From Paraphoma chrysanthemicola (taxonomy: Eukaryota; Ascomycota; Dothideomycetes; Pleosporales; Phaeosphaeriaceae), in NCBI GenBank assembly GCA_020744225.1, contig JAGMWG010000004.1:1240001-1304000 (forward strand): DNA of 64,000 nucleotides, given 5' to 3'. A program made the translations under genes and the position numbers. Positions 32,538 to 43,128 of this stretch are shown here, one piece after another (the first letter of the stretch is position 1; every line of letters starts with the position of its first letter). The notes beneath the pieces are model-generated. The model had not been told where the DNA came from. It made no database searches and saw only the letters and a program-made list of their open reading frames with translations.

Positions 32538-33742
32538 ATGTCCTCACTAAACATTCACCCCGGCGAGCCCCCTCCGCGCAATCCATCGCCCAGCCTACAG
32601 ACCGCATTCAACCTATTACTACGCATCGGGAGCACTCCTCAAGTCCCTGAAGACAAGTCACCCAACAGTCCCTCTAAAGCCATGACCACAACCGCAGTAT
32701 CCTTGAGTCCTCTTATCGCTTGCCTAGAGTCCTATATCAATCCTGCTATACCTGTTGGCACGATGCTATCTAATGATGCAGAGGCTCCTGCACTCCATCT
32801 CATTCCCTCGCCAACGCTGTCAAAGCTCAGAAATCTGGGGCCGGCTCGTGTGAAAGATATGCGAATTCTTGGGCACTCAAAGCAGATCTTGTCGCACATC
32901 CCGATTACAGCGAATGCGGCGACATGCGCAAAGTTCAACGATGCATTGTATGCTTCCATCCAGCTGAAATCGGAAAAGCTTGCAGCGCTGGCAATGCTGC
33001 CTGCGGACGGGAAAGAGGCGGCGAGGGAGTTGCGGCGATGTGTGACTAAGATGAAGTTTGTTGGAGGCGTGGTTACTATTGGCCCCGGAACGTCGCTGCA
33101 TGAAGGGTTCGATGAATTGTGGGATATGGCGGAGAAGTATCGCGTCCCGATTGCGGTGAGAAACCTATGGCCGACGGAAGGCGAGGTATGACGAATCATG
33201 GCTCTGAAGCTTCGAGGAGATAATGGGGTTGACGAAGATAGTTGTCCTCCTACCAAGTCGACCCCACGAATACCGCCGTGGCGCCTCTTGCAACAAATAT
33301 GCACACCTCGCACAACCACTCTCCGCTGCCATTCTTGCACCTCTACCTGTCGTCTGTCTTCGATCGGCATCCAAATCTCCGACTCGTCTTCTCGCATCCG
33401 GGTCTATTGCCATCTCTCCTACCGCGCATAGAAACTATCTTAGCCAGCATTCCTGCGGCTGATCTACCAAAACGACCGTACCTTGATGTATGGCAGCATA
33501 ATATTTACCTCACAACGGTTGACGTGTTGGATATTTCAACGATGAGGACCTTGCTAGAGCAGATACCGATCGACAGAGTGTTGTACGCCAGTAATTACCC
33601 ACTCGAAGAACGAGGCAAGGAAATGATGGAGGAGCTGAAAGACAGTGGCTTTTTGACAAGCGAAGAATGGGACCGAGTCGCTTGGAAGAACGCAGAATTT
33701 CTGTTCTGGTCAAATAATGCCGCAGGAAAGAAGAAAGTATAA
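32538..33742 (+). CDS. Amidohydrolase-2 family protein (decarboxylase-like), metal ligands apparently lost
   Basis: Exons 32538-33185 and 33242-33742 (56-bp intron), 382 residues. The C-terminal half matches the amidohydrolase_2/ACMSD-type barrel: SPLPFLHLYLSSVFDRHPNL, VFSHPGLLPSLLPRIE, a VWQHNIYLTT strand and IDRVLYASNYPLEERGKEMM. Canonical members have an N-terminal HxH metal motif, a GHxGE segment and SxDYP with an Asp ligand. Here no HxH is visible, GHxGE is SHPGL and DYP is NYP. It may be a non-catalytic or very divergent paralogue, or its true N-terminus lies upstream: the frame is open back to at least 32457, and an earlier exon is possible. Confidence 0.72.
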
Positions 33743-33921
33743 TAGCATAGCCATGACATGAACTGACAACATCACGGCTCAGCCATATGGTATCACAATC
33801 CCATGCATTCGTAATTGTCTACGTGCTCTCATGGCGAGCACCCATCATATCATGACTCCAAACCGCTTGGTATCTTTGTATCAAATCTTCGCCCCCTCGA
33901 TCGTCCTCGCGGCTCGAGCGC

Positions 33922-34319
33922 TTATTTCTTGCCCGACTTCTTGATGCCTTGCGAGCCTGTGTTGAGCGGGCCCTTGCCCTTTCCGACCTTGCCGGCTAAT
34001 TCATCGCGAGCCTTCTTGTCTATTGATCTGTTAGTTCTGTAGTTGCTCGGCATTAAAATCGCTGAGCAGCCTGATGTTGAGTGAAGCGCGGGGTGCGGGG
34101 TGGAAGAAGAGGGTTTACGGACCGGCTGCTTGCTTCGCCTTGAATGCGATCTCGTCCTCGTCGAGCTCCTTGGCCTGCTTCTTGGGCTTCTTGTTGTGGA
34201 TGGGGTTGGTACCCGCTGGCGCAAAAGTGTCAGCCTAGTGGTTTGGAAGAAGTGGTGACCCCGCTTTGCAGAACAAGGCAGATGGGCGAGATAGACGAAC
34301 CTCCTTGACCGGACGGCAT
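33922..34319 (-). CDS. TMA7: Translation machinery-associated protein Tma7
   Basis: Three tiny exons (34301-34319, 34123-34215, 33922-34019), 69 residues, separated by 85- and 103-bp introns. Joined, the protein has the Tma7/CCDC72 signature: LDEDEIAFKAKQAADKKARDEL, written here in two overlapping pieces LDEDEIAFKAKQ and AADKKARDEL, and the near-invariant C-terminus GIKKSGKK. The sequence is highly charged. In yeast Tma7 co-purifies with ribosomes. No single open frame reveals this gene, so it is easily missed. Confidence 0.92.
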
Positions 34320-35526
34320 AGCGACGATGTGTATGTGGGTGCGTTTGTGTAGAGAGGATCTGTGGTGCGACGTGAAGTTGAGGCGTGAGTTAGGCTGTAC
34401 TTTGCGGGCGGTGAGAAGACTCGACGCGGCGCAAAAAGTGGGATGATGTGCGCCACAATGTGGCGGTGCAGTGACATCACGTGTTTCTCAAACTGTGGCA
34501 ATGCTTCATCTCGGCGTTGGGCATCTTCTCATTTCGGCTGTTAGAGATGAATTGTTGAGCATCACGGCCATGTCCACGCAAGCTCAGGACCGCTTATCAG
34601 GTGCAGTATTGCAGCCGCATTCGTAACATTAGCACTTGCTCATTCCAGGCTGTCCCCCGCACCATTTACGACTCATTACCTTTGAGGGAAGCGAGCGCGA
34701 AAGCCACCAGCGCAATGCTACCATGCCGACCCACCCGAGTCCACATGGTTCCAACGCTGAAAGCTCAATTATAGTGCCAGGAGCCCTTGTACCGCGCTGG
34801 AATAATGCGTCTCTCGTGAAGGAGGCTTCAGACCACCCGTTATGAAGAGCTGGCGTTGACAAGCTATTTTCCCGTCCTCAAGCTTCTTGGACCTCGAGAC
34901 AAGAAAACCCAGGCGGCAGCCAAAAGCTTTGCCTCTGCCCACCCGGGTCTTGACAAAGCTTGCCCGCACCACTGTGACATGGAACGACTTCTTCATTAGG
35001 GCAATTCCTCCGCCAATCCTAGCTGGTCGCGGCTAGCATGCACACTAACCAGCATCCTCGGCCTCACGCCGAACGCACCGTTGCAGCACCTCGCGAGTCC
35101 CTCATTCGTGGGAAATATATGAGCAGGCCTGCCGTCCCTCATGTGGAGGATGGTTGTGTCTTCGCGGCGTTAGTATGGGGCCCCAGATTCGGTTTGCACG
35201 GCGTCTGGGGCCTCATTGTAAGCTAGGCGAAGCATTTGTGGCAGCATTGGCACGCTCATTCGTGGTGATATTGTTGGCGAGGCGTTGGCGCTGTGCATGC
35301 GAGGCTGGGTCCTGGAAATGGGTTCCCGAGCAGACGGTGGACATGGGAGGATAGCGTGTTGGCCGTGCGGTCTTATCGTCTGTATATATGGAGACGGCAT
35401 CTCCTTGTTGCAACGCTTCTGTATCTGCGATCTTTTCCTGCGGTTGGGAGGAATTCGAGCTGGAATCTCAGTGTGCTACGTTGGGAATCATAATCAGCAT
35501 AACATCGCCAAAGATCAACCGCCACG
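34320..35526. other. Long divergent promoter region, Tma7 / sugar transporter
   Basis: About 1.2 kb between divergent genes with no supported coding region. Short frames on both strands overlap. A TATATATGG element lies near 35385, about 140 bp before the transporter ATG. The length suits an inducible transporter promoter. Confidence 0.5.
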
Positions 35527-37276
35527 ATGGTGTCCAAGACTAGGGTGTACAATTGGTATGCACCACCAGCTCCCCAATGTTGACCAGGCTGACTTTCGTA
35601 GGTACATCTCGCTGGTTGCAGCATCATGCATGGTCCTTTACGGTTACGATGCGTCGGTCTTCAATGCCCTCCAGAACTCGAAGCACTGGGTTGCTTACTT
35701 CAACAACCCTTCACCGAACATCATTGGCGCCATTAATACATCCTACACTGTTGGTGCTGTGGTAGCTGGTTTTTTCATGGGTGGTCCTCTTGCTGATTTT
35801 GCCGGGCGACGTATCGGAATGGCTACTGGCGCTGCTCTGGTTATTGTTGCAACATTCATGCAGACATTTGCTCCGCGGGGAAACATTGGCGTCTTCATCG
35901 CTGGTCGTGTAATCATTGGTATTGGTCAAGGTCTTGCCCTGAGTAAGTCCGACACAAACTTTATACATTGCTGTCACTAATCTGTCGTAGCTGCTGGACC
36001 CATCTACATTGGTGAGATGGCACCACCAGAAATTCGAGGAACCATCATGTCTTTCTGGCAGATGTTCTACTCGGTCGGTTCCTTCATCGCATACTGGGTC
36101 AGCTACGCCACTTCAAAACACCCCAAGGGCCTGGGCGAGTGGGACTGGAAGATGGTCGTCATCTTCCAAATCCTCATGCCTCTCGTTATCCTGTCCCAGA
36201 TCTTCTTCATCCCCGAATCACCCCGTTGGTATGTGCAGAAGCACCAGAACTACGAGGCTGCTCGTAGGTCATTGAAGCGGGTCCGTAACACCGAGCAAGA
36301 AGTCGACGAGGAACTCCTCACCATCAGGGAAGCCATTGAGTACGAGGCTGAGGCCATATCCTCTGGATACTCCGCGCTCTGGAAGGACCCGTCTGTGCGC
36401 AAGCGCATGTACATTGCGATGATTATCAACGGTGGACAACAGATCACTGGCCAGGGTACACTGAACTCGTACAGCTCTATCATCTACAAGAAGGTCTTCA
36501 AGGACGCCGATACTATCGCTCTTATCAACGCCCTGAACGCTACCTTCGGTATCATCTTCACTCTTAACGCCACCTGGACAGTTGACCGATTCGGACGCAA
36601 GTTCTTGTTCATCGTTGGTGGCATCGGTATGGGAATATGCATGATCGTCGCTGCGACTGTTGGAAACGAAACACCATCTGTCGGCGGAACCAAGACTCAG
36701 CCTGTCGGTATCGCGATCGTGTTCCTCATGTTCCTGTTCGCATTCTTTTGTAAGTTACCCCACTACTTCACTCCTGTTGAAGCACACCGCTGTTGAAGCA
36801 GGGGAATGTTTGTCTGAGAGCAAACCAAACTCCGAACAAACTTCAGATGGAACCACTTTCACCTCCATATACACATCACTAACATTAACATAGACAAACC
36901 ATCCTGGGGTGCTACTGTTTGGATCTACACCAGCGAGATCTTCAGCATGAACGTCAGAGCACAAGCAGTCGGAATGTGCTCCCAGACGCAGAATGTGGTC
37001 AACAGCATCGTCCAGCAGTTCTTCCCTATCTTCCTGAAGAACGAGGGATGGTACGTGTTCTACATGTTCGCCGGTATCAACTTCTTGTTGGCTGTCTTCG
37101 TGTGGTTCTTCGTTCCTGAGACAAAGAAGGTCTCGCTTGAAGAGATGGATGCTGTATTTGGCGGAACCAACCATGTTGTCGGAGGTGCTGAGATCGAAGC
37201 CAAGGATCCCGCGAGGCACCACAGTGTCTCGATCGATCCTGAGGGCAAGACCATTACGGAGAGGAGGGATGTGTAG
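35527..37276 (+). CDS. MFS sugar transporter
   Basis: Four exons (35527-35555, 35602-35942, 35991-36749, 36894-37276), 503 residues. The sugar porter signatures are all present: LYGYDASVFNAL in helix 1, GGPLADFAGRRIGM between helices 2 and 3, GRVIIGIGQGLAL, PESPRWYVQKHQNYEAARRS after helix 6, NGGQQITGQGTLNSYSS (QQxxG) in helix 7, DRFGRKFLF and PETKKVSLEEMD at the end of helix 12. Twelve membrane segments are expected at the plasma membrane. The motif pattern is closest to fungal lactose/hexose-type permeases, but the substrate cannot be read from sequence. The third intron is longer (144 bp). Confidence 0.94.
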
Positions 37277-37332
37277 GCTTGCTTAGAGGCATTTTACACA
37301 TAGGTGTGATGTGGTACCCTACTTCTAGGGTC

Positions 37333-37388
37333 CAACCATTGAACCATGGTTGAGTAAAAGGATACCCCCATAGTGAACTATGGTTCAC
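37333..37388. repeat. Pair of related short inverted repeats
   Basis: CAACCA...TGGTTG (37333-37352) and GTGAAC-TATG-GTTCAC (37373-37388) sit 57-112 bp after the transporter stop. The cores GAACCATGGTT and GAACTATGGTT are near copies, so one may derive from the other. Could fold as 3'-UTR hairpins. Confidence 0.6.
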
Positions 37389-37526
37389 AATGACACTATT
37401 CATGAACAGTGCACACTTGCTTTAATATCTTCAAATCATTTTAACTTCTTGTCGCTATCGAACTCGCTGTCAACACTCAGGTGCAACGCCACTACTTGAC
37501 TGTCAAGTCTCACACCATCTCCAAAG

Positions 37527-37997
37527 ATGTCAAACGAGGCATCGTCCTCCTGCGCAATATCAAGTGCCTCGTCTAGCTTCGTTCAAGGCGAATGGGAGAA
37601 TATCCCCCGAACCTCTTCAACGGGCTTTGACCGCACATATCCTGACGAGCGCTCGCCAAATGCTACTTCCGAACCTATCTCAATACCCATTCAAGGCCAA
37701 AAGTCTCATCCTGGCACTCAGGGCTGCCTCAAATCCCTTCCACTCCTTGTGATAAGACGTCCACGCAATAGAATCCACACCCATAAAGACAACATTACCG
37801 ACTACGGTCCTAGCGGATGGGTTGAAGCGCAAAAGCAGCGTTTGAAGAGGGAGAACAACCATTCGGGCAGAATGTTGGCTGGATGCTATGTGCCGAGGAG
37901 ATTGTGGGGGAAGAGTAAGATGGCGAGGAAGGACGGATGTTTGGGGCTTGACGGGGGAATGGAGATGATGGAACACGGGGAGGAGAAGAGAAAGTGA
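37527..37997 (+). CDS. Weakly supported hypothetical ORF (156 aa)
   Basis: An open ATG frame, Ser-rich at the start (MSNEASSSCAISSASSSF) and basic later. No domain, no family known to me, no clear splice signals. It may be a species-specific gene or a chance frame in the intergenic region. Confidence 0.25.
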   Translation: MSNEASSSCAISSASSSFVQGEWENIPRTSSTGFDRTYPDERSPNATSEPISIPIQGQKSHPGTQGCLKSLPLLVIRRPRNRIHTHKDNITDYGPSGWVEAQKQRLKRENNHSGRMLAGCYVPRRLWGKSKMARKDGCLGLDGGMEMMEHGEEKRK

Positions 37998-38519
37998 TGG
38001 TGCTGGGATACCAGTGTTGGGAAACTCCGGAGTTCGGTGCGTGGGCTTGAGATACCCTTTTCAGTTCCCATATTTTTCAGTTTCCATGTTATTGTCGCGA
38101 AGGACTTCTGGACACTGTGTAAATTGTTCGGTGCAGTGTCGTGGAGGCCCCCTGGTCAGATTGTAAGAAAGTAGACATGGTCTTGCGAAACCCTTCTCGA
38201 TATCTGACAACATTTGCGTTGTATTTGCGAACACCTTCTTGAGAGACTGTAAGATGCAAGATCTCGTGTTGCGATACCATCAGCCCTACCCGTCGGGTGA
38301 GACCCTGCCGATCTACTAGCAGCACGTCATTCGCGCTAAAGAATTTCTATGTTTCCAGACGCGGATTTGCCCTGTGGGATCGGCCGGTCGCCCGTTTGCT
38401 TGACAGCGTATACATACCATCGGATTGAGTTTTTTCTTCATTCATTCTTTCATCAACAACACATTGCACATTCCATTTCAAATCACACATCTCAATCCCA
38501 ACTTCTTCAATTTACCATC

Positions 38520-39306
38520 ATGGCAACGTGAGCCCCACCATACCCCTTCATTACTTTCAACACGACTAACAACGAGCTTCAGCAACATCACATGGCACCC
38601 ATCGCTCTCCCGCGCTGAGCGCAACGGATTCCGCAAGCAAAAGGGCTTCACCATTTGGTTCACGGGCCTTTCCGCATCCGGTAAATCGACTATCGCAACC
38701 GCGCTCGAACAGCATCTTCTGCACCTCGGACTCGCTGCGTACCGTCTAGATGGCGACAACGTGCGCTTCGGGCTCAACAAAGACCTGGGCTTCAGCGAAA
38801 AGGACAGGAATGAGAATATCAGGCGGATAGCAGAGGTACGTAACAATTCGTCGATCTCGCGCGTGATGATGTCGCGAGGCTTGAGCACGCCATTGTGCCC
38901 AGCATTCGCATATCCACACCACAGAAACTAATATTTCTTTTCTTAGGTTGCGAAACTCTTCGCCGACTCGTCCACCATCGCAATCACCTCGTTCATTTCG
39001 CCATACAAGGCCGATCGTGCGACAGCCCGCGACCTGCACGCCGTGACCACGGGTTCTGACGAGCCCCTCGCATTCGTCGAAGTCTTCGTCGACATTCCGC
39101 TCGAAGTGGCCGAGGCGCGTGATCCCAAGGGACTATACAAGAAGGCCAGAGAGGGCAAGATCCCAGAGTTCACGGGTATCAGTGCGCCTTACGAGGCTCC
39201 AGAGAAGGCGGAGATTCACATCAGGAGTGATTTGAAGAGCGTCGAGGATAGCGTAAAGGAGATTACGGAGTACTTGCAGAAGCAGGGTTTGATTGCGGCG
39301 CAGTAG
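38520..39306 (+). CDS. Adenylylsulfate (APS) kinase
   Basis: Three exons (38520-38527, 38583-38835, 38947-39306), 206 residues, the standard length. Exon 1 is only 8 bp (ATG GCA AC) and completes MATNITWHPSLSR. The P-loop is GLSASGKST (residues 31-39), followed by YRLDGDNVRFGLNKDLGFSE with the APS-binding DGDN/R region, FISPYKADR and the lid KGLYKKAREGKIPEFTGI. It phosphorylates APS to PAPS in cytosolic sulfate assimilation. Introns are 55 and 111 bp. Orthologues are MET14 in yeast and sD in Aspergillus. Confidence 0.96.
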
Positions 39307-39775
39307 GGTAGTAGAGAGAACGGATATGGATATACTTTATGAATCAGATAATATGACGAATAAATGAGGCTCTAAGAATTATCGGTGAGCCATCGTTGAC
39401 ATCCAACACCACGTTGCGAGCACTGATCGCTAAAGCTTTGCACTTCCCGTCATTCTACTCATGGCTGCCGCAGGCTAGCTTCAGTTGAGACAATGCACCT
39501 TGTCACAATACTTTCGAATATGTCGAACAAGCAACGATTCTCTCAGTCTGAGGCCTGCGAGTTCTGGTAGTTGCCAAAAGATACAGTTGACAACCCAGTT
39601 CACGTCGCGGGAAGTGGGGGGGGGGGGGGGGGGGGGGGGGTAAAACTTCCGATCACAACAAAGCATCATCTTGAGGGTGGTCAAATCACACCATGAAAGT
39701 CACAACCTTCTTGTACTATACTAGAGTGTAATTTCTATTGTAATTTACTCTGAGCTTCGTTTGCTCACGCGCTTG
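39307..39775. other. Intergenic between convergent APS kinase and flavoprotein genes
   Basis: 3' flanks of two convergent genes, with a 25-bp G run. No gene. Confidence 0.55.
39616..39640. repeat. Poly-G homopolymer (25 G)
   Basis: Uninterrupted run of 25 G on the plus strand between two convergent genes. It is the longest homopolymer in the window, a possible G-quadruplex or C-tract in transcripts, and liable to length error. Confidence 0.9.
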
Positions 39776-40789
39776 CTACCTTAATTCCATTTTCCCACAC
39801 TCCCTTCCCCTCCATTCCTTCAACCTCTCTTCAAACGCCGCATCCCTGACCCCACTCTTCCACTCTGAACTCCCCTTCGTGAAAATATCATCCACGTGCT
39901 TCTGCTTTCCCTTCATACTAATGCAACAATACTCACTCTCCGTATCCCACACCTGTCCCACCTTACCTCCCTCCCTGACTACTAAGGTTCCCGTATTCCC
40001 GCACGTCACACACCCGATCTTATTCTCCGGTCCACCAAAGAAGTCAAACTTGGCGAGGTGACATGCGGGACATGCGCCTTCGGGTTCTAGCCCCAGATAC
40101 AATGCTTCATCGAACGACCTGCCAATTTGGCTCGCGACGTTCCGTCCCAATTCTTCCGCACGCAACATAACTTCGTCGCCAGGACTTTTAAGTACAGCTC
40201 CGGGATTCGCATATCCCATAAACACAACCTGATCCACAACTTTGACATGCAGACTATAGCAGAACAAATGCAGCGTCGGCAACACCATGGTGAATTGATC
40301 GGGCGTGGTACTGCCGCCGACAGCTAGAAATGCTGCGACTCGTGGTTTTAGAATCCGGGCATCGATGGACATGCCTGCATATCTTGAATTCTTGTCTGCA
40401 GAAAGAATCCTCGTCGCGAGCGCAGCATCTGTATACGGCCCGAGCACATTATCCAGCAGCGCTTTCAAAGTTCCGGCCGGTTGGTGCGAGTATACAGCTG
40501 TGCTGAAGACCAGTGCATCGGCTTCTAGGATGGCGTTCAAGACTTGCGCCCGGTCGTCGCGCTCGCTAGAGGTGTCAGCGCCATTGTGGTTGTTCGAGGC
40601 ATTTGTGCCCGCGGAGATGTCTGCGCTGTTTTTCAGCGGGCCAGCATTGCGTGGGAAAATGATAGAGGGAATGTGTAGCCAGGAGGTCGTTATAGTAGAA
40701 TTGCCGGCAGTTGCGGATGTAAGGGCTGCCTTGAGGAGGACTTCGGAGTTACCGCCAACGGACCCGTTGCAGAGGCCGAGGATATGCAT
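39776..40789 (-). CDS. NADPH-dependent FMN reductase / flavodoxin-fold protein with Cys-pair tail
   Basis: Single exon, 337 residues. The N-terminal flavodoxin fold starts MHILGLCNGSVGGNSEVLLK (phosphate-binding loop region), then ADALVFSTAVYSHQPAGTLK and KALLDN, the pattern of FMN reductase-like NAD(P)H oxidoreductases. KPRVAAFLAVGGSTTPDQF is the fourth strand and FMN loop. The C-terminal part carries CPACH and CVTC pairs about 22 residues apart, which looks like a zinc ribbon or metal site appended to the flavodoxin core, and a later vicinal CC (EYCCISMKG). The substrate is unknown. ATG at 40789 is the only sensible start. Confidence 0.8.
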   Translation of the reverse strand: MHILGLCNGSVGGNSEVLLKAALTSATAGNSTITTSWLHIPSIIFPRNAGPLKNSADISAGTNASNNHNGADTSSERDDRAQVLNAILEADALVFSTAVYSHQPAGTLKALLDNVLGPYTDAALATRILSADKNSRYAGMSIDARILKPRVAAFLAVGGSTTPDQFTMVLPTLHLFCYSLHVKVVDQVVFMGYANPGAVLKSPGDEVMLRAEELGRNVASQIGRSFDEALYLGLEPEGACPACHLAKFDFFGGPENKIGCVTCGNTGTLVVREGGKVGQVWDTESEYCCISMKGKQKHVDDIFTKGSSEWKSGVRDAAFEERLKEWRGRECGKMELR

Positions 40790-41405
40790 TTTGGAATTTG
40801 TGGGTTGGTGGTTACAAAGTTTTGGATCGATTGTTAGTTTGCTTTGGTTTATCTAAATGTTGTGTAAAGTAGGAGACGGGTTAGTGTGGGTGTGGTCTCC
40901 CGATGTGGGGGTCCAGTTCCGCATGCAGGTACCCCAGAATATCAGCACTGTCGCGCTTAGGAGGTTAAAACCTCTTTGGGACCAATCATGACGAATTGTA
41001 AACGTTCAGAGCATAGCAAGCGGCGTCACTTGTGCCTCCGTGGTGGTTGTCCTTTCGTGCTCACATCTTGGTAATCTAGCAAGCTTCGCTCACAGTCTGT
41101 CAAGTAGTCAGCGGCCGGAGGAAAGGTCATCCAGTGCATCACTCCAACTCGGGCACGCTGGAGATTTTCGAACATTAGATGTTTGAAATTTCGACTATAA
41201 TGAGTAGACAAGGGAAATAAAGTGCGAGACATTGGCCAGTGTCGAACCACTGTTGCCGGCCCCCAGTTGTTCATTTACATCATCTTACATCTTCTGTACA
41301 TCGTCTAGCATCCACCTCTTGTATTATTCAAGCTATACAGTGAAAATGCCAACTCCAGTCAAGCAAGTGGTATCGAGCGGTAAACAACAAAGTAACGAAA
41401 CAAGT
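40790..41405. other. Intergenic 5' of flavoprotein, 3' of ammonium transporter
   Basis: Leader and promoter of the flavoprotein gene plus the 3' flank of the ammonium transporter. Small frames here show no domain. Confidence 0.5.
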
Positions 41406-43128
41406 TTATGCGCGGTGCGCCCATTCAGCCAGCTGGTTGGCCGAATCAACTGAATCCTGATTCTTCTCGTGATGAGTGCCCATGGCAGCAGGGTGGTCGT
41501 TCAGCGAGTGAGTTGACATGCCCTCGTCAACTTCGTCGTCTGGAATCTTGACCTCGCGAGTGAGCTCGACATAGTCGTACTAAACCATGTTAATAGGTGT
41601 GTTTGTGATAGGACATGCGCTAGACTTACAGCGAATTCGCCAATCTCGACATCGTCAATGCCAAGCGCCTCCTCTTCCTCAGTAGCGCGGAGCCGGAGCG
41701 CAGGAATGAACTTGCCAATGAAGTCCAATGCACCAAGGATTAGGCATGTGCCAACAAAAGAGTAGACACCTCCACTGAAAGAGTCGGCAAGCTGGTAGCC
41801 GAGTTGGATCCAGTGGTGGTTGAGCCAGCCGCCATCGATGACGGTGTATCCGTCCAGATGCGCAATGTAGTCGGCCGCGAAGAATGCAGTAAGAATGTTG
41901 CCGATGAAGCCACCAACTCCGTGCACGGCAAAAATGTCAAGCGCATCGTCGCAACGGAGGAAGTACTTCAGCTTCGTCGCGTAGTTGCAGGCAACGCCAC
42001 CACATACGCCAAACACGACAGCGGCCCAAGCGGGAACGTAGCCAGATCCGGGCGTGATGCAAACCAATCCCGCAATGACGCCAGAGCAGAAGCCCACGGT
42101 AGACCACTTGCGCTCCAGACGGTAATCAACCAAGCACCATGTGATTCCACCAACGCAAGCAGCGAGGTTGGTGCAGACTGCGGCCATGATCGCGCGAAGA
42201 TTGGCAGACAATGCTGAACCAGCGTTGAAGCCAAACCATCCAACCCATAGAAAGACGGTACCAATGACGATATGGGTGACGTTGTGTGGGCGGTAGTTAA
42301 GCTCCTGGGTACCATGACCGCTGCGCTTTCCGAGCATGTACGAGTAGGCAAGTGCGGCGCATCCGGAAGCAATATGCACTGGTGTGCCGCCGGCAAAGTC
42401 AAGACCACCCATTTGGTACACCCACCCACTTGAGTTCCATGTCCAGCATGCGATGGGGTCGTAGATGATGGTGGTCCAAACAAACATGTAGATGATGCAT
42501 GGAAGCATGCGGCCACGCTCAGCAACGGCTCCCACGGCAAGTGCGACGCTGCATCGATGTCAGTATAGAGAAGCGTCAATAGAACAATGGACATACGTGA
42601 TCGCTGCGAACATGCCCTGGTAGATAGCAAACATCAGATCAGGGATGCGAGGGCTTCCAACCGAGGGAGCACCAAGAACATTCATGTATCCAAAGTTATC
42701 AAGTGCTCCGATGTACTTACCGGCCTTGTGCGAAAAGGCCAGCGAGTATCCCCAGAAAAACCATTGAAATGAGACAACCGCGGTCGCCATGACGGACAGC
42801 CATAACAGCGACAATGCAGACTTTCTCCGCGCTAGACCCGAGTAGAAGAATCTGAGAGACCGTCAGTGTTTCGGTTCCAGCTCTATGGCAAGAGTTTGAC
42901 TAACCCGACACCCGGAATCATGAGAAGCACGAGAGCGGTTGAGGTAATCATCCAAGCGATATCGCCCGGCTAGCATCAATTAGCCCCACGTTCAAAGAAC
43001 TTCAGCATCACACGCACGTTGTAATAGATGTTGAGATTGTCCACTCGCGAGTCACCTCCGGCCGCGCCTGTGCCATTGTAGGCGGCCAGAGGGACTGTCG
43101 GGTCCAGTCCAGATTGCGATGGATCCAT
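41406..43128 (-). CDS. Ammonium transporter (AMT/MEP family)
   Basis: Five exons (43018-43128, 42905-42969, 42597-42851, 41630-42548, 41406-41579), 507 residues. Family landmarks in order: PGDIAWMITSTALVLLMIPG, GFFYSGLARRKSALSLL, FQWFFWGYSLAFS, AVAERGRMLPCIIY, GGLDFAGGTPVHIASGCAAL (pore His), HNVTHIVIGTVFLWVGWFGF, DDALDIFAVHGVGGFIGN (second pore His) and the regulatory tail beginning ALGIDDVEIGEFAYDYVE. Eleven helices, plasma membrane trimer, ammonium uptake. Introns are 48-53 bp. Several HGATAR-type sites in the long upstream region would suit nitrogen control by a GATA factor (inference). Confidence 0.96.

Larger units (their letters stand above)
37277..38519. other. Intergenic between sugar transporter and APS kinase
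   Basis: Contains the transporter's 3' flank with inverted repeats, one weak ORF (listed) and the APS kinase promoter and leader. Nothing else supported. Confidence 0.5.

Noticed and set aside
35285..35980. 231-codon plus-strand frame starting 240 bp before the sugar transporter start
   Set aside because: Its first ~105 codons read through promoter and the first intron; splicing 35556-35601 gives a standard transporter N-terminus.
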